A DNA stretch of 64,000 nt from Robiginitomaculum sp. (lineage in GTDB: Bacteria > Pseudomonadota > Alphaproteobacteria > Caulobacterales > Maricaulaceae), in assembly GCA_021776615.1 (NCBI GenBank), contig JAJFFO010000021.1, positions 84,553 to 148,552 on the forward strand. Direction: 5' to 3'. Under the pieces are notes generated by a model. The model saw only the letters and a program-made list of their open reading frames with translations, made no database searches and was not told the origin of the DNA. Positions within the stretch are counted from its first letter, which is position 1; each line of letters starts with the position of its first letter. This document shows, in pieces, positions 7,485-18,446 of this stretch. The translations under genes were made by a program, and so were the position numbers.

Positions 7485-8477
7485 CTAGCTCCCGGCGACA
7501 GTGAACACCGCCACATATAACCCCAAACCATGTTCTGCCAAAAGCGCCGCGAACAGGGCAAAGAGATAAAGAATAGAAAACCCGAACAAATCGCGCGCCG
7601 CTTTATCGCCCTTGCGCACTTCATAAAGATCCGCACCACCAGCGGCCGCCCGGGCACCGCCCTCGCCCGCCTGGCTGCGTAATACCCGCCACGCCAAGGC
7701 CAGGAACGCAAGATTGAGCAAAGCCGCAACCCCCGCATAAAGCACACCGCCAAGGCCGGTAACCACCGGCACCATTGCTAATAGGCCAAGCGCCACAGCA
7801 TAGGCCATAATCTGCCGCCTGGTGGCCTTTGGCCCGGCAACTACCGGCAACATCGGCACCCCGGCCTTTTCGTAATCACCGGCTTTATAAAGTGCCAACG
7901 CCCAAAAGTGCGGCGGCGTCCACAAAAAGATAATGCCGAATAAAAGTGCAGCATTGATATCTATAGTACCGGTCGCCGCGACCCACCCGATCATCGGGGG
8001 GAAGGCCCCGGCGGCCCCGCCAATAACAATGTTTTGCGGCGTCGAGCGCTTCAGCACCATGGTATAAATCACGGCGTAGAAAAAAATGGTGAAAGCCAAT
8101 AGCCCGGCGGCCAAATAGTTTGCCGCCGCGCCCAAAATCACCACGGCAATCACCGCCATGATCAGGCCAAAGCCAAGGGCGGCGCGCCCCTCTACCCGGC
8201 CTGAGGGAATGGGTCGCAAACGCGTGCGACGCATTTTGGCATCGATATCCGCGTCAAACCACATATTAAGAGCACCGGCAGCACCAGCACCCAAGGCAAT
8301 GGCAAACACCGAAACCATGGCCAGCAAAAAATTCATACTGCCCGGCGCGGCGACCAAGCCAACCAAAGCGGTAAACACCACTAAAGACATCACCCGGGGC
8401 TTCATCAATTGGATAAAGTCCTCAGGCTCAGCCAAACCGCTTGGGCTTAGCGGTGATGTCAAACTCAGATCGCTCAC
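7485..8477 (-). CDS. ctaB: Protohaem IX farnesyltransferase (haem O synthase)
   Basis: A 330-residue polytopic membrane prenyltransferase (UbiA superfamily; also named cyoE) that attaches a farnesyl group to haem B to make haem O, the precursor of haem A. The substrate-binding signature [19 protein letters not shown], with Asp-rich NxxxDxxxD spacing, is intact near residues 72-90. The N-terminal [17 protein letters not shown] and the second motif around [17 protein letters not shown] are also typical. About eight or nine hydrophobic helices. It lies between ctaD and the small cox-operon gene, as in many alphaproteobacteria. No haem A synthase (ctaA) is seen in the window. Confidence 0.95.
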   Translation of the reverse strand: MSDLSLTSPLSPSGLAEPEDFIQLMKPRVMSLVVFTALVGLVAAPGSMNFLLAMVSVFAIALGAGAAGALNMWFDADIDAKMRRTRLRPIPSGRVEGRAALGFGLIMAVIAVVILGAAANYLAAGLLAFTIFFYAVIYTMVLKRSTPQNIVIGGAAGAFPPMIGWVAATGTIDINAALLFGIIFLWTPPHFWALALYKAGDYEKAGVPMLPVVAGPKATRRQIMAYAVALGLLAMVPVVTGLGGVLYAGVAALLNLAFLALAWRVLRSQAGEGGARAAAGGADLYEVRKGDKAARDLFGFSILYLFALFAALLAEHGLGLYVAVFTVAGS

Positions 8478-8522
8478 TGTTTTACTTCCTTAGAAGGTCA
8501 AAACCTTCCGGTGATGGTTCAC

Positions 8523-11013
<2,491 letters not shown>

Positions 11014-11266
11014 CCTACCCTCATTGTGCTTGCGCCAGAGGGACAGGCAGTAAAAAGCCCACGCCCCCCGGCATGATCGACATGTGCACCTTGTCGCAGA
11101 GTCTCACCACGGTTTGCAAGGCCATTTTCTGCATTACCACATATTCATTCAAACATTTTTCCAAAATATGCTATGGTTCATGAATGTGCTGGGCTTGATC
11201 TACACCGCAACGGCATGACGAACGTTCCCAGCCTCGTGCTCGTGTCACATATGCTAGAGGAGCTAT

Positions 11267-11836
11267 ATGATGAAAAACACCACAAAAATTCTCGCCGGCA
11301 TTGGCCTTGCTTTTGCAACTGCTAATACGGCAAATGCATCCAATATTGGTGTGACCTTTGGTGAAGACTATGGCCATGCATGCTATACGGAAGCCGTCTG
11401 GGGCAATGCCGGGGCGAGCGCGCTGGACACCTGCAATAAGGCGTTAAGTGAAGAAGTTTTGACCACACGTAACCGGGCTGCCACCTTTGTAAACCGTGGC
11501 ATTGTGCGGGCGCGGCGCGGCGATATTGACGGTGCTATTGAGGATTACGAGCAAGCCCTGGCGATAAAATCTAATCTGGGCGACGCCTTCGCCAATATCG
11601 GCACCGCTTATATACGCGCGAATCGCCATGCAGATGCCCTGCCAATGCTGCAAAAGGCGCTGGAGTTCGAGCACCTTGCCAAGCGTTCACATGTCTACTT
11701 CAACCTGGCACTGGCACAAGAAAAAATGGGTGACACCAAAGCCGCCTATTTGAGTTTTAAAAAAGCGTCCGCGGAAAATCCAAATTGGGATTGGCCACGG
11801 CAAGAATTGGAACGCTTCACGGTTGTTTCCCGTTAA
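11267..11836 (+). CDS. Secreted TPR-repeat protein (first of tandem pair)
   Basis: A 189-residue protein with a signal peptide (about 1-24, TANTANAS cleavage region) and two to three TPR motifs from about residue 70 (FVNRGIVRARRGDIDGAIED, then DAFANIGTAYIRANRHADAL, then VYFNLALAQEKMGDTKAAYL). Before the TPRs are two cysteines, Cys39 and Cys56, that could form a disulfide. The C-terminus ends RFTVVSR. The next gene encodes a paralogue with the same plan, the same Cys spacing and an identical last seven residues. GAGGAG precedes a double ATG; either Met may be used. TPR domains mediate protein contacts; the partner is unknown. Probably periplasmic. Confidence 0.8.
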   Translation: MMKNTTKILAGIGLAFATANTANASNIGVTFGEDYGHACYTEAVWGNAGASALDTCNKALSEEVLTTRNRAATFVNRGIVRARRGDIDGAIEDYEQALAIKSNLGDAFANIGTAYIRANRHADALPMLQKALEFEHLAKRSHVYFNLALAQEKMGDTKAAYLSFKKASAENPNWDWPRQELERFTVVSR

Positions 11837-11906
11837 GGACATGGGTCATACCGTTTATGGCGGCATGACCCAACCAGAAGCGGCTGCGTTTGTGCCCTGC
11901 CAACGC

Positions 11907-11947
11907 GGGCCCATCCCTAATTCGGGCCCATCCCTAATTCGGGGCCA
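11907..11947. repeat. 17-bp tandem repeat between the TPR genes
   Basis: GGGCCCATCCCTAATTC occurs twice in perfect tandem (11907-11923 and 11924-11940), and a partial third copy begins at 11941. It lies in the 152-base spacer between the two TPR paralogues. Each unit contains the palindrome GGGCCC. It may have arisen by replication slippage; no function can be assigned. Confidence 0.75.
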
Positions 11948-11988
11948 GCCCTTTAAGTGGAGTGCCCCTTAATTAGAGTGAGCAACTC

Positions 11989-12552
11989 ATGAGATCCATG
12001 CGTAAAACCATAACCGTATTTTGCCTGTTCCCGATGGCTGTCTTTGGCGGTGCGGCAAGAGCTGGCACAACAACAATTGGTCAAAGTTACGGCGCGGAAT
12101 GCTTTGATAATGCCAGCGCCAAAGGCTATAGCGTCGGCGCTATCACGGCATGCAACCGGGCGATTGAAGAAGGTACCTTAAACCGAAAGGACCATGCTTC
12201 AACCTTGGTCAATCGCGGCATTGTGCGCGCGCACCATAACGATTTGGAAGGGGCGCTGAAAGATTATGGCAAGGCTTTGCATATGCGTCCCGAACTCGCC
12301 GAAGCGTTTGCCAGTCGCGGCAATGTTTATATTCGTATGGAGCGCTATAACGATGCCCTTGGTGAGCTAAACAAGGCTCTGAAACTTGGTCTTTTGCACC
12401 CGGAAAGGGTCTATTTTAATCGCGCCATCGTCTACGAAATACTGGGCGATACCAAAGCTGCCTATTTGAGCTTCAAAAAAGCCGCTGAGCACAATCCGGC
12501 CTGGGATCAACCACAACAGGAATTACAGCGCTTCACCGTCGTTTCTCGTTGA
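11989..12552 (+). CDS. Secreted TPR-repeat protein (second of tandem pair)
   Basis: A 187-residue paralogue of the upstream gene product. It has a signal peptide (about 1-25, ending ARA), two pre-TPR cysteines (Cys38 and Cys55, spacing 17 as in the paralogue), TPR motifs (LVNRGIVRAHHNDLEGALKD; EAFASRGNVYIRMERYNDAL; VYFNRAIVYEILGDTKAAYL) and the same terminal RFTVVSR. The shared block GDTKAAYLSFKKA and identical terminus point to a tandem gene duplication that has since diverged. The start may be the second ATG (MRKTITVF), which removes three residues. Function unknown; a periplasmic scaffold role is inference. Confidence 0.8.
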   Translation: MRSMRKTITVFCLFPMAVFGGAARAGTTTIGQSYGAECFDNASAKGYSVGAITACNRAIEEGTLNRKDHASTLVNRGIVRAHHNDLEGALKDYGKALHMRPELAEAFASRGNVYIRMERYNDALGELNKALKLGLLHPERVYFNRAIVYEILGDTKAAYLSFKKAAEHNPAWDQPQQELQRFTVVSR

Positions 12553-12583
12553 TGATGGGGCACTTACCTTCTAAGTAGAGGGC

Positions 12584-14011
12584 ATGAATCATAGCGCATT
12601 TGACCAAACTGATCTGGACTTGGAAAAGGCCGGATCATTAACCCAGGAAGCCCTCAAAGGTGCTGATGACGGCGAAATGTTCGTCGAGCGCAGCGTTTCC
12701 GAAAGTTTTGTATTTGACGATGGACGGCTGAAAAATGCTTCCTATGATGCCACGCGCGGGTTTGGCTTGCGCCGGGTTTTGGGCGAAAGCACCGGCTATG
12801 CGCACTCGACCGAGCTTAGCCCGGCGGCGTTAAAACGCGCTGCCATTGCGGTACGTGCTGCTGATAGTGGCCATAACGGCGTATGGGCTGACAATCCACG
12901 GCGCACCAATGCGGTGCTCTATGGTGATGCAGACCCAGCCGAATCACCGGGGTTTACCGACAAGACCGATTTATTGGCGGAGATCGACGCCTATGTGCGC
13001 GCTCAGGACCCCCGCGTGCTTCAGGTCAGCGCCTCGCTGGCTGGCGAGCAGCGCCACATTACCATTTTACGTCCCGGTGCTGACCCGGTGTTTGATTGCC
13101 GCCCCCTCGTGCGCATTGGCGTCAGTGTTACCGTTGAAGAACATGGCCGCCGCGAAAGCGGCAGTGCCGGTGCCGGCGGCCGCACCACTTATGCACAATG
13201 GATCACCCCGCAAAGCTGGAAAAACCTGGCCGATGAGGCCTTGCGCCAGGCCTTGGTGAATTTGCAGGCGGTGGATTGCCCGGCGGGCGAGATGGACGTG
13301 GTGCTTGGCCCCGGCTGGCCCGGCGTATTGCTGCACGAAGCGGTTGGGCACGGTCTGGAAGGTGATTTCAACCGTAAGGGCGAAAGCGCATTTTCGGGGC
13401 GCATGGGCGAACGTGTCGCCGCCAAAGGCGTCACCGTTGTCGATGATGGCACGATTGCCGAGCGCCGTGGTTCGCTTACCGTTGATGATGAAGGCACGCC
13501 AACCAGCGCCACCACCCTAATCGAAGACGGTATATTGGTTGGCTATATGCAGGATCGGCAAAATGCCCGCCTTATGGGCATGGAGCCGACCGGCAATGGT
13601 CGCCGCGAAAGCTATGCCTGCCCGCCAATGCCGCGCATGACCAATACCTTTATGCGTGCTGGCGCCCATGATCCGGCAGAAATTCTGGCCTCCCTCAAAG
13701 ACGGTATTTACGCGGTCAATTTTGGCGGTGGACAGGTCGACATCACCTCCGGGAAGTTCGTTTTCCAATGCACCGAAGCCTATATGGTCAAAAACGGCAA
13801 AATCGGTAACCCGGTAAAAGGCGCGACCTTAATCGGCGATGGCCCCAGCGTGCTCACCCGGGTATCAATGATCGGCAATGATATGGAACTTGATCCGGGC
13901 ATTGGCGTTTGCGGCAAGGCTGGCCAAGGCGTGCCGGTTGGCGTCGGCCAACCAACCTTGAAAATCGGCGGGGTTACCGTTGGCGGCGCGGATGTTGGTG
14001 AAGCCGCCTGA
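12584..14011 (+). CDS. tldD: TldD metalloprotease subunit
   Basis: A 475-residue protein of the TldD/PmbA family. TldD forms a heterodimer with TldE(PmbA) and cleaves unfolded peptides, as in microcin B17 maturation and CcdA degradation. The zinc-site motif HEAVGH is at residues 251-256 and a Cys at about 443 (GIGVCGKAGQGVPV) corresponds to the third ligand. Full length. The active HExxxH identifies TldD rather than PmbA, which lacks it. PmbA is not in this window. It starts 31 bases after the TPR gene and converges on the glycosylase gene. Confidence 0.93.
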   Translation: MNHSAFDQTDLDLEKAGSLTQEALKGADDGEMFVERSVSESFVFDDGRLKNASYDATRGFGLRRVLGESTGYAHSTELSPAALKRAAIAVRAADSGHNGVWADNPRRTNAVLYGDADPAESPGFTDKTDLLAEIDAYVRAQDPRVLQVSASLAGEQRHITILRPGADPVFDCRPLVRIGVSVTVEEHGRRESGSAGAGGRTTYAQWITPQSWKNLADEALRQALVNLQAVDCPAGEMDVVLGPGWPGVLLHEAVGHGLEGDFNRKGESAFSGRMGERVAAKGVTVVDDGTIAERRGSLTVDDEGTPTSATTLIEDGILVGYMQDRQNARLMGMEPTGNGRRESYACPPMPRMTNTFMRAGAHDPAEILASLKDGIYAVNFGGGQVDITSGKFVFQCTEAYMVKNGKIGNPVKGATLIGDGPSVLTRVSMIGNDMELDPGIGVCGKAGQGVPVGVGQPTLKIGGVTVGGADVGEAA

Positions 14012-14036
14012 GCTTAAGCCCCCCCTAGCACGGGCC

Positions 14037-14708
14037 CTAACTCCCGGCGCTAAACGCCAGAATCTGGCTCATCTGCGTTAGGCCACGACCGGATTGTTGA
14101 TGCCAGACGTTGAAAGCCTCTTGCACGGCCGCCATATCGCGCTGCGAGCTTGGCACTTTGCTTACGATTTGATCGCGCATAAGTGCCGCGACCACATCGC
14201 GCGACAAGATAAAACTATCCTTGCCCATACGCCGTAAAAATATCTGACCGGTGGCCCCGCCAAGACGGCCGCCGCGCTTTTTCATCATCGCCAGCAAGTC
14301 AATATGGTCGGCCAGAGGCCAATCAGCAAAGGCGGCGCTGGCGGATCCATGCTCTTGCGCCAGATCCGATAAAAAACAGGCATTATCGCGCACCGCGACA
14401 ATTTTCTGCCCGTTGCGCACAATGCGGGTGTCTTTGAGCATTCTATCGAGATCCTCATCCGACATAAAAGCCCACCGCGCCGGATCAAACCCTTCAAATG
14501 CCTCTTCGAAGCCCGCCCACTTGTTTTCAATAACTTTCCAGTTAAACCCGGCTTGAAACAGGCATTTGCTCATTTTCGATAGCCAGCGCGAATCAGGAAT
14601 CGCCTTGAGCGCATCCGCACTTTTTGGTTTTGCCAGTAAAGCTTCCAGCGCCGCCGGACCACCTTTATGGTCCGCCGCATAGGCTTCAATTTCGCTAAAG
14701 TGTTTCAT
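14037..14708 (-). CDS. DNA-3-methyladenine glycosylase I family protein
   Basis: A 223-residue protein of the Tag (HhH-superfamily) 3-methyladenine glycosylase family, a base-excision repair enzyme that removes alkylated adenine from DNA. The segment KCLFQAGFNWKVIENKWAGF near residue 48 corresponds to the Tag FQAGLSW block, followed by FEGFDP and by the helix-rich core with RIVRNGQKIVAVRDNA. The zinc-binding Cys/His set of classical E. coli Tag is not obvious, so this is a divergent branch. It is a single gene convergent with tldD and upstream of fliE on the same strand, 40 bases away. Confidence 0.78.
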   Translation of the reverse strand: MKHFSEIEAYAADHKGGPAALEALLAKPKSADALKAIPDSRWLSKMSKCLFQAGFNWKVIENKWAGFEEAFEGFDPARWAFMSDEDLDRMLKDTRIVRNGQKIVAVRDNACFLSDLAQEHGSASAAFADWPLADHIDLLAMMKKRGGRLGGATGQIFLRRMGKDSFILSRDVVAALMRDQIVSKVPSSQRDMAAVQEAFNVWHQQSGRGLTQMSQILAFSAGS

Positions 14709-14748
14709 TGCCTAAACCTCCCAAAGCGCCCTTTGGCGCTATTAGAAG

Positions 14749-15060
14749 TTATATAGGCATGCGCAAGATATCCTGATAGGCCTTGATCACTTCATCGCGT
14801 ACCGCAACCACGGTCTCGAGGGTCATTTCGGCTTTATTGACCGCCGCCACCACGTCAATCAAATCCGCCTGCCCGACAGATGATGCCGCGGTTAGCTGTT
14901 CGGCTTTGCCGGTATCACTGGCAATCGTGCCCATGGCGTCTTGCACCATTTTGCCAAAATCCACCTTGGCCGCGCCGCCCTCAGCGCCACCACCGCCCAC
15001 CTTGGCAGTCGAGATGGCGTCGCCATAGGCTTTCATGGCTTGCAGAGCGGTGAACGACAT
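14749..15060 (-). CDS. fliE: Flagellar hook-basal body protein FliE
   Basis: A 103-residue small rod protein linking the MS ring to the proximal rod. The C-terminal part SVGQADLIDVVAAVNKAEMTLETVVAVRDEVIKAYQDILRMPI region is the typical FliE domain (roughly residues 55-103), and the N-terminus is Gly/Ala-rich and flexible. AGAGGTTCACT precedes the ATG. It is the last gene of flgB-flgC-fliE, 25 bases after flgC. Confidence 0.93.
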   Translation of the reverse strand: MSFTALQAMKAYGDAISTAKVGGGGAEGGAAKVDFGKMVQDAMGTIASDTGKAEQLTAASSVGQADLIDVVAAVNKAEMTLETVVAVRDEVIKAYQDILRMPI

Positions 15061-15085
15061 AGTGAACCTCTTCTAATACAGGTGT

Positions 15086-15502
15086 TTAACGGCCTTGTAG
15101 TAATTCAAGCGTGCGCGAAAGCATGGCACGGCTGTTTTCAATAACACTGACATTGGCCTCAAAACTGCGTTGGGCCTGACGCATATCCATCAACTCAACC
15201 AGCGAATCCACATTAGGGTATTTCACATAACCTTGCGCATTGGCCGCTGGATGGCCGGGATCATAAACCGTACGAAAATCTGACTTGTCAGGCTCGGCCT
15301 TTCTCATGCGCACCAGTTTTGTGCCGCTGGCCTTGTCTAACTCTTCGGTAAATACCGGGACCTTGCGCCGATAAGGCTGGCCGTCCGGACCCTGGGCGGT
15401 CGAGCCGGAATTGGCGACGTTTTCGGCAATAACCCGCATTCGGGAACTTTGCGCGCGCATACCAGCGGCGGCAATTTTCAAGGCAACCGACATATCGCTC
15501 AT
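15086..15502 (-). CDS. flgC: Flagellar basal-body rod protein FlgC
   Basis: A 138-residue proximal rod protein. The N-terminal helix ALKIAAAGMRAQSSRMRVIA with ENVANSGS (about residues 7-33) is the flagellar rod/hook signature, and the C-terminal NVDSLVELMDMRQAQRSFEA region pairs with it in the assembled rod. Axial proteins of this family lack a cleaved signal and are exported by the flagellar type III system. GGGAGTTAAATC is a good ribosome site. It is 22 bases downstream of flgB. Confidence 0.95.
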   Translation of the reverse strand: MSDMSVALKIAAAGMRAQSSRMRVIAENVANSGSTAQGPDGQPYRRKVPVFTEELDKASGTKLVRMRKAEPDKSDFRTVYDPGHPAANAQGYVKYPNVDSLVELMDMRQAQRSFEANVSVIENSRAMLSRTLELLQGR

Positions 15503-15524
15503 GATTTAACTCCCATAAACCGGC

Positions 15525-15962
15525 TCATCGGCCGGGCCTGCTTAAAGCGATGCGCAACAAGCCCATGCTTTTTTGATATAATCCGGCGGCCGCTTCATAA
15601 CGCATTCGGGTTTCTGCCACCTGACTGACCTGCTCTTCGAGCACCACAGAATTGCCGTTTATGGTGGTTTCCGAATTCGGGCTTTCAACAATTCTATGCA
15701 GTGACGAGCCGCGATAAGACGCACCGCCACGCCCGGCCATATGCCCCGGCTCGGTAACTTGCAAAGCCAAGCGCCCGCCGCCCGGCTTTTTTTGCCCGCT
15801 CATAGAGTTCTGCAAGGCTTTGGCAAAGTGTTTCTCATCCACATCCTGCGCCGCATACCCCGGCGTATCGGCATTGGCAATATTGCGCGCCAACACCTTT
15901 TGGCGCGCGCCCAACATCGACATGGTACCCTTCAGGGCTGCAAAAACTGGTAGATCACTCAT
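15525..15962 (-). CDS. flgB: Flagellar basal-body rod protein FlgB
   Basis: A 145-residue proximal rod protein. It carries LGARQKVLARNIANADTPGY (about residues 17-36), the rod signature, and a C-terminal helix with SQVAETRMRYEAAAGLYQKS. First gene of flgB-flgC-fliE. The spacer upstream contains TTAACCAT on the transcribed strand at 16002-16009, a sequence resembling a CtrA half-site, but no full CtrA box and no convincing sigma-54 promoter. The ribosome site is weak. Confidence 0.95.
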   Translation of the reverse strand: MSDLPVFAALKGTMSMLGARQKVLARNIANADTPGYAAQDVDEKHFAKALQNSMSGQKKPGGGRLALQVTEPGHMAGRGGASYRGSSLHRIVESPNSETTINGNSVVLEEQVSQVAETRMRYEAAAGLYQKSMGLLRIALSRPGR

Positions 15963-16060
15963 CGTACTTTAGTCCTGCTCACAGGCTAAAATGCGCGATT
16001 TATGGTTAATGGAGAATGAAAATTGGCGGCGGACCACACCAACCGCTCACTAATGGCCGC

Positions 16061-16606
16061 CTAAAACCCACTGCCGGGTTGCCGCAGGAACGCCTCTTCC
16101 TCTTTCGTGCTTTGCCGCCCTAAAACCGCATTGCGGTGCACAAACCGGCCAAACCTGTCAATAATCGCCTTGTGTTGCACCGCCGATCGGTAGTTACTTT
16201 CAAGACCTTGGGCACTGAACAAGCGAAGCGAGAGCGCCTGATCATCAGTGTTTTCACTATGCATAATTGGCATATAGAGAAAGGCCTTCTGCGCGCCCTC
16301 CAATTGCTGGTCCTGCGCCGCTGCCATCGCCGCTTTGCTTAACATCAGCGCTTGCCGGTCAGTGGCAAAGGCTTTGGCGGTCCCGCGAAACATATTGCGC
16401 GGAAATTGGTCGAGCACAATGATGCTGGCCAAGGTCTCATCGGTGGTTTTGCCAAGCTGTGGCTCAAGCGCCGCAAGTTCGGCATATAATGCGCCGAAGC
16501 GCGAAATCATAAGCGCGTCGAGCTTTGGGTCTTTCACAAACCATTGTTTAGGTACCAATTCATCGAACCAAAACTGCAGTACCGGCAAAGCGATATTTTG
16601 TTTCAT
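16061..16606 (-). CDS. DUF924 family protein
   Basis: A 181-residue helical protein of the DUF924 family (TPR-like fold, function unknown). The characteristic segments are LQFWFDELVPKQWFVKDPKLD near the N-terminus, LASIIVLDQFPRNMFRGT near residue 60 and FLYMPIMHSENTDDQ near residue 110. I chose the ATG of MKQNIALP, which follows GAGATAATAAAG and matches the family start; the reading frame is open 23 codons further upstream but that stretch is Arg/Pro-rich and unlike the family. It lies 98 bases upstream of flgB on the same strand and is divergent from fliO. No link to motility is known. Confidence 0.88.
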   Translation of the reverse strand: MKQNIALPVLQFWFDELVPKQWFVKDPKLDALMISRFGALYAELAALEPQLGKTTDETLASIIVLDQFPRNMFRGTAKAFATDRQALMLSKAAMAAAQDQQLEGAQKAFLYMPIMHSENTDDQALSLRLFSAQGLESNYRSAVQHKAIIDRFGRFVHRNAVLGRQSTKEEEAFLRQPGSGF

Positions 16607-16738
16607 CTTTATTATCTCGCAGCGCGAAAAGCGCCTCCGACGGGGCGGCGAACGATCGCCGGGGTGCGGTCGCACCCTGGGGGGTTGGAGTTTAAAAATT
16701 CTCCTTTTTGCGCCGGCTACGCCGCCAATAATTTATGC

Positions 16739-16754
16739 TTAACGAAACCTTAAT
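16739..16754 (+). promoter_or_regulatory. Candidate CtrA box upstream of fliO-fliP
   Basis: TTAA, seven bases (CGAAACC), then TTAAT. The Caulobacter CtrA consensus is TTAA-N7-TTAAC, so only the last base differs. It lies 45 bp before the fliO ATG, a position usual for CtrA-activated class II flagellar promoters. CtrA itself is not encoded in the window; binding is inference from consensus and context. Confidence 0.65.
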
Positions 16755-16798
16755 ACGCAAGGCGCAAAAGTCCGGTTGGTAATCCCCTCTGCACTAGG

Positions 16799-17113
16799 AT
16801 GCGCACGATGGAATTTTTCGACGCTGGCCGCTATATCGCCGGTTTATTATTTACCGTCGGCCTGATTTTTGGCCTGTGGTATCTGGCCCGCAAATATATG
16901 CCCGCTTTGCTCACCGGTGCGCCGGCTAATGACCGCAAAACCCTGAAAATCAGTGAAAGTCTGGCTCTTGATCCGCGAAGGCGGGTGGTGGTGGTCAATA
17001 GTGGCGCGCGCGAACATATAGTGTTGCTGGGCATAACCCATGACCTGCTGATTGAAAGCCGCGACGCCGTCCCCGCACCAGATCACGCTGAACCCATCGG
17101 GGGAAGCTTGTAA
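16799..17113 (+). CDS. fliO: Flagellar biosynthesis protein FliO
   Basis: A 104-residue protein with one membrane helix (about residues 9-30) and a short cytoplasmic domain containing LALDPRRRVVVVNSGAREHIVLLGI, the FliO-family pattern. FliO helps assemble the FliP-FliQ-FliR export gate. It overlaps fliP by one base (TAATG). The start could be the ATG used here or an ATG three codons later. FliO is poorly conserved, so position next to fliP is an important part of the call. Confidence 0.85.
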   Translation: MRTMEFFDAGRYIAGLLFTVGLIFGLWYLARKYMPALLTGAPANDRKTLKISESLALDPRRRVVVVNSGAREHIVLLGITHDLLIESRDAVPAPDHAEPIGGSL

Positions 17114-17853
17114 TGCGCAGCGTAAAGATACTTATTTTGGCCGGGTTGAGCCTGTGCGCGCTGCTGGTATTTACCGGGCCCGCTTTCGCCCAGTCAGTGA
17201 CCATTGACGCCGGACAAGAAGGCGCGTTGACCAATCGTGTATTGCAACTCATTGCCCTGCTGACCGTATTGTCGCTGGCACCTTCCATCATCATCATGAC
17301 CACCAGCTTTGTGCGCATTGTTGTGGTTTTGTCGCTTTTGCGCACCGCCTCCGGTCTACAACAGGCACCGCCCAATATGGTGCTGGTATCGCTGGCCATA
17401 TTCCTCACCGCTTTCATCATGGCCCCGGTATTTCAAAAAAGTTATACGGACGGCATTGAGCCATTGATGAATGAGCAGATCGAAATGGCCGACGCCTTTA
17501 CGCTCAGCACCGCACCGATCAAGACCTTTATGCTGGCCCATACCCGTGAAGCAGATTTGGCACTGTTTTTGGGGATGTCCGATGGGCCGATACCGACCAC
17601 TGCCGAAGAAACCCCGTTGCATGTGGTGGCGCCCGCTTTCATGATTTCAGAATTACGCATAGCGTTTGAGATCGGCTTTTTGTATTTCATACCGTTTTTG
17701 GTTATCGATCTGGTTGTTTCCAGTATTTTGATGTCCATGGGTATGATGATGCTGCCGCCCGTGGTGATATCCTTACCATTTAAACTCATTTTCTTTGTGT
17801 TGATTGATGGCTGGCAATTGGTAGTTGGCAGCTTGCTCAATAGCTATAAATAG
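17113..17853 (+). CDS. fliP: Flagellar biosynthesis protein FliP
   Basis: A 246-residue export-gate protein of the flagellar type III secretion system. It has a cleavable signal peptide (about 1-26, ending AFA, as FliP proteins do) and four membrane helices. Signatures visible are LAPSIIIMTTSFVRIVVVLS, RTASGLQQAPPNMVLVSLAI and the C-terminal MSMGMMMLPPVVISLPFKL. fliQ, fliR and flhB do not follow; the next gene is unrelated. Co-transcribed with fliO, probably under CtrA. Confidence 0.96.
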   Translation: MRSVKILILAGLSLCALLVFTGPAFAQSVTIDAGQEGALTNRVLQLIALLTVLSLAPSIIIMTTSFVRIVVVLSLLRTASGLQQAPPNMVLVSLAIFLTAFIMAPVFQKSYTDGIEPLMNEQIEMADAFTLSTAPIKTFMLAHTREADLALFLGMSDGPIPTTAEETPLHVVAPAFMISELRIAFEIGFLYFIPFLVIDLVVSSILMSMGMMMLPPVVISLPFKLIFFVLIDGWQLVVGSLLNSYK

Positions 17854-17963
17854 CAAAAAGGGGGCTATCGCGCGGTTTTACCGTTGACGCGGCGGCAAGA
17901 AATAAACAATGTTCACGCCAGCCAATAATATTGCGAATAATAACCAAAAACAGCGAAGTCAGC

Positions 17964-18410
17964 GTGAAAAAAACAATCCTTTGCACCATCATTGCAACGC
18001 TCAACGCGGCACACGCTTATGCGCTGGATGTGGAAGGTGTGTGGCATCCGCCGGGCAAAAATTCCATAGTGGAAATATCTGATTGTGGTGATGGTACGCC
18101 GTGCGGGAGAATCGTATGGATCAACCCGGAAACCATCGCGCCTGAAAATCGCCATACCGTGCTGCGTGATAAAAACAATTCAGACCCCACGCTTCGGGAT
18201 GCCCCCCTCATTGACCTGATCATTCTGAATAGCTTCAAACACAAAAATAATCGCTGGAAAAGCGGCCGCATTTATGACCCTGAAAATGGTAAATCATATC
18301 GCTCCATTATTGCGCTGCAGCCCGATGGCGACCTAAAGGTGAAGGGCTGCATCGGTCCTTTTTGCCAAAGTCAGATTTGGACAAAAGCCAGTACTGCCGA
18401 CATTCGATGA
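17964..18410 (+). CDS. DUF2147 family secreted protein
   Basis: A 148-residue periplasmic protein of the DUF2147 family. A signal peptide covers about residues 1-20 (ending AYA), and the mature part has the lipocalin-like DUF2147 pattern: VEGVWHPPGKNSIVEISDCG, then DGTPCGRIVWI, then GRIYDPENGKSYRSI, and finally KVKGCIGPFCQSQIW. Four Cys are present, likely paired. I use a GTG start that gives a clean signal peptide; a TTG 33 bases upstream is the alternative. The next gene begins 36 bases downstream on the same strand. Function of the family is unknown. Confidence 0.82.
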   Translation: MKKTILCTIIATLNAAHAYALDVEGVWHPPGKNSIVEISDCGDGTPCGRIVWINPETIAPENRHTVLRDKNNSDPTLRDAPLIDLIILNSFKHKNNRWKSGRIYDPENGKSYRSIIALQPDGDLKVKGCIGPFCQSQIWTKASTADIR

Positions 18411-18446
18411 CCAATGCCTTCGCCGCACCATGAAAAGAGAAAAGCA

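Noticed and set aside
16662..16677. Inverted repeat GGGTGCG/CGCACCC between DUF924 and fliO
   Set aside because: Short arms with a tiny loop and no U-run; not supported as terminator, and no evidence for an operator.
16771..16795. Sigma-54-like GG-N-GC sequence before fliO
   Set aside because: The GG-GC spacing is 13 rather than 12 bp, which sigma-54 does not tolerate well.
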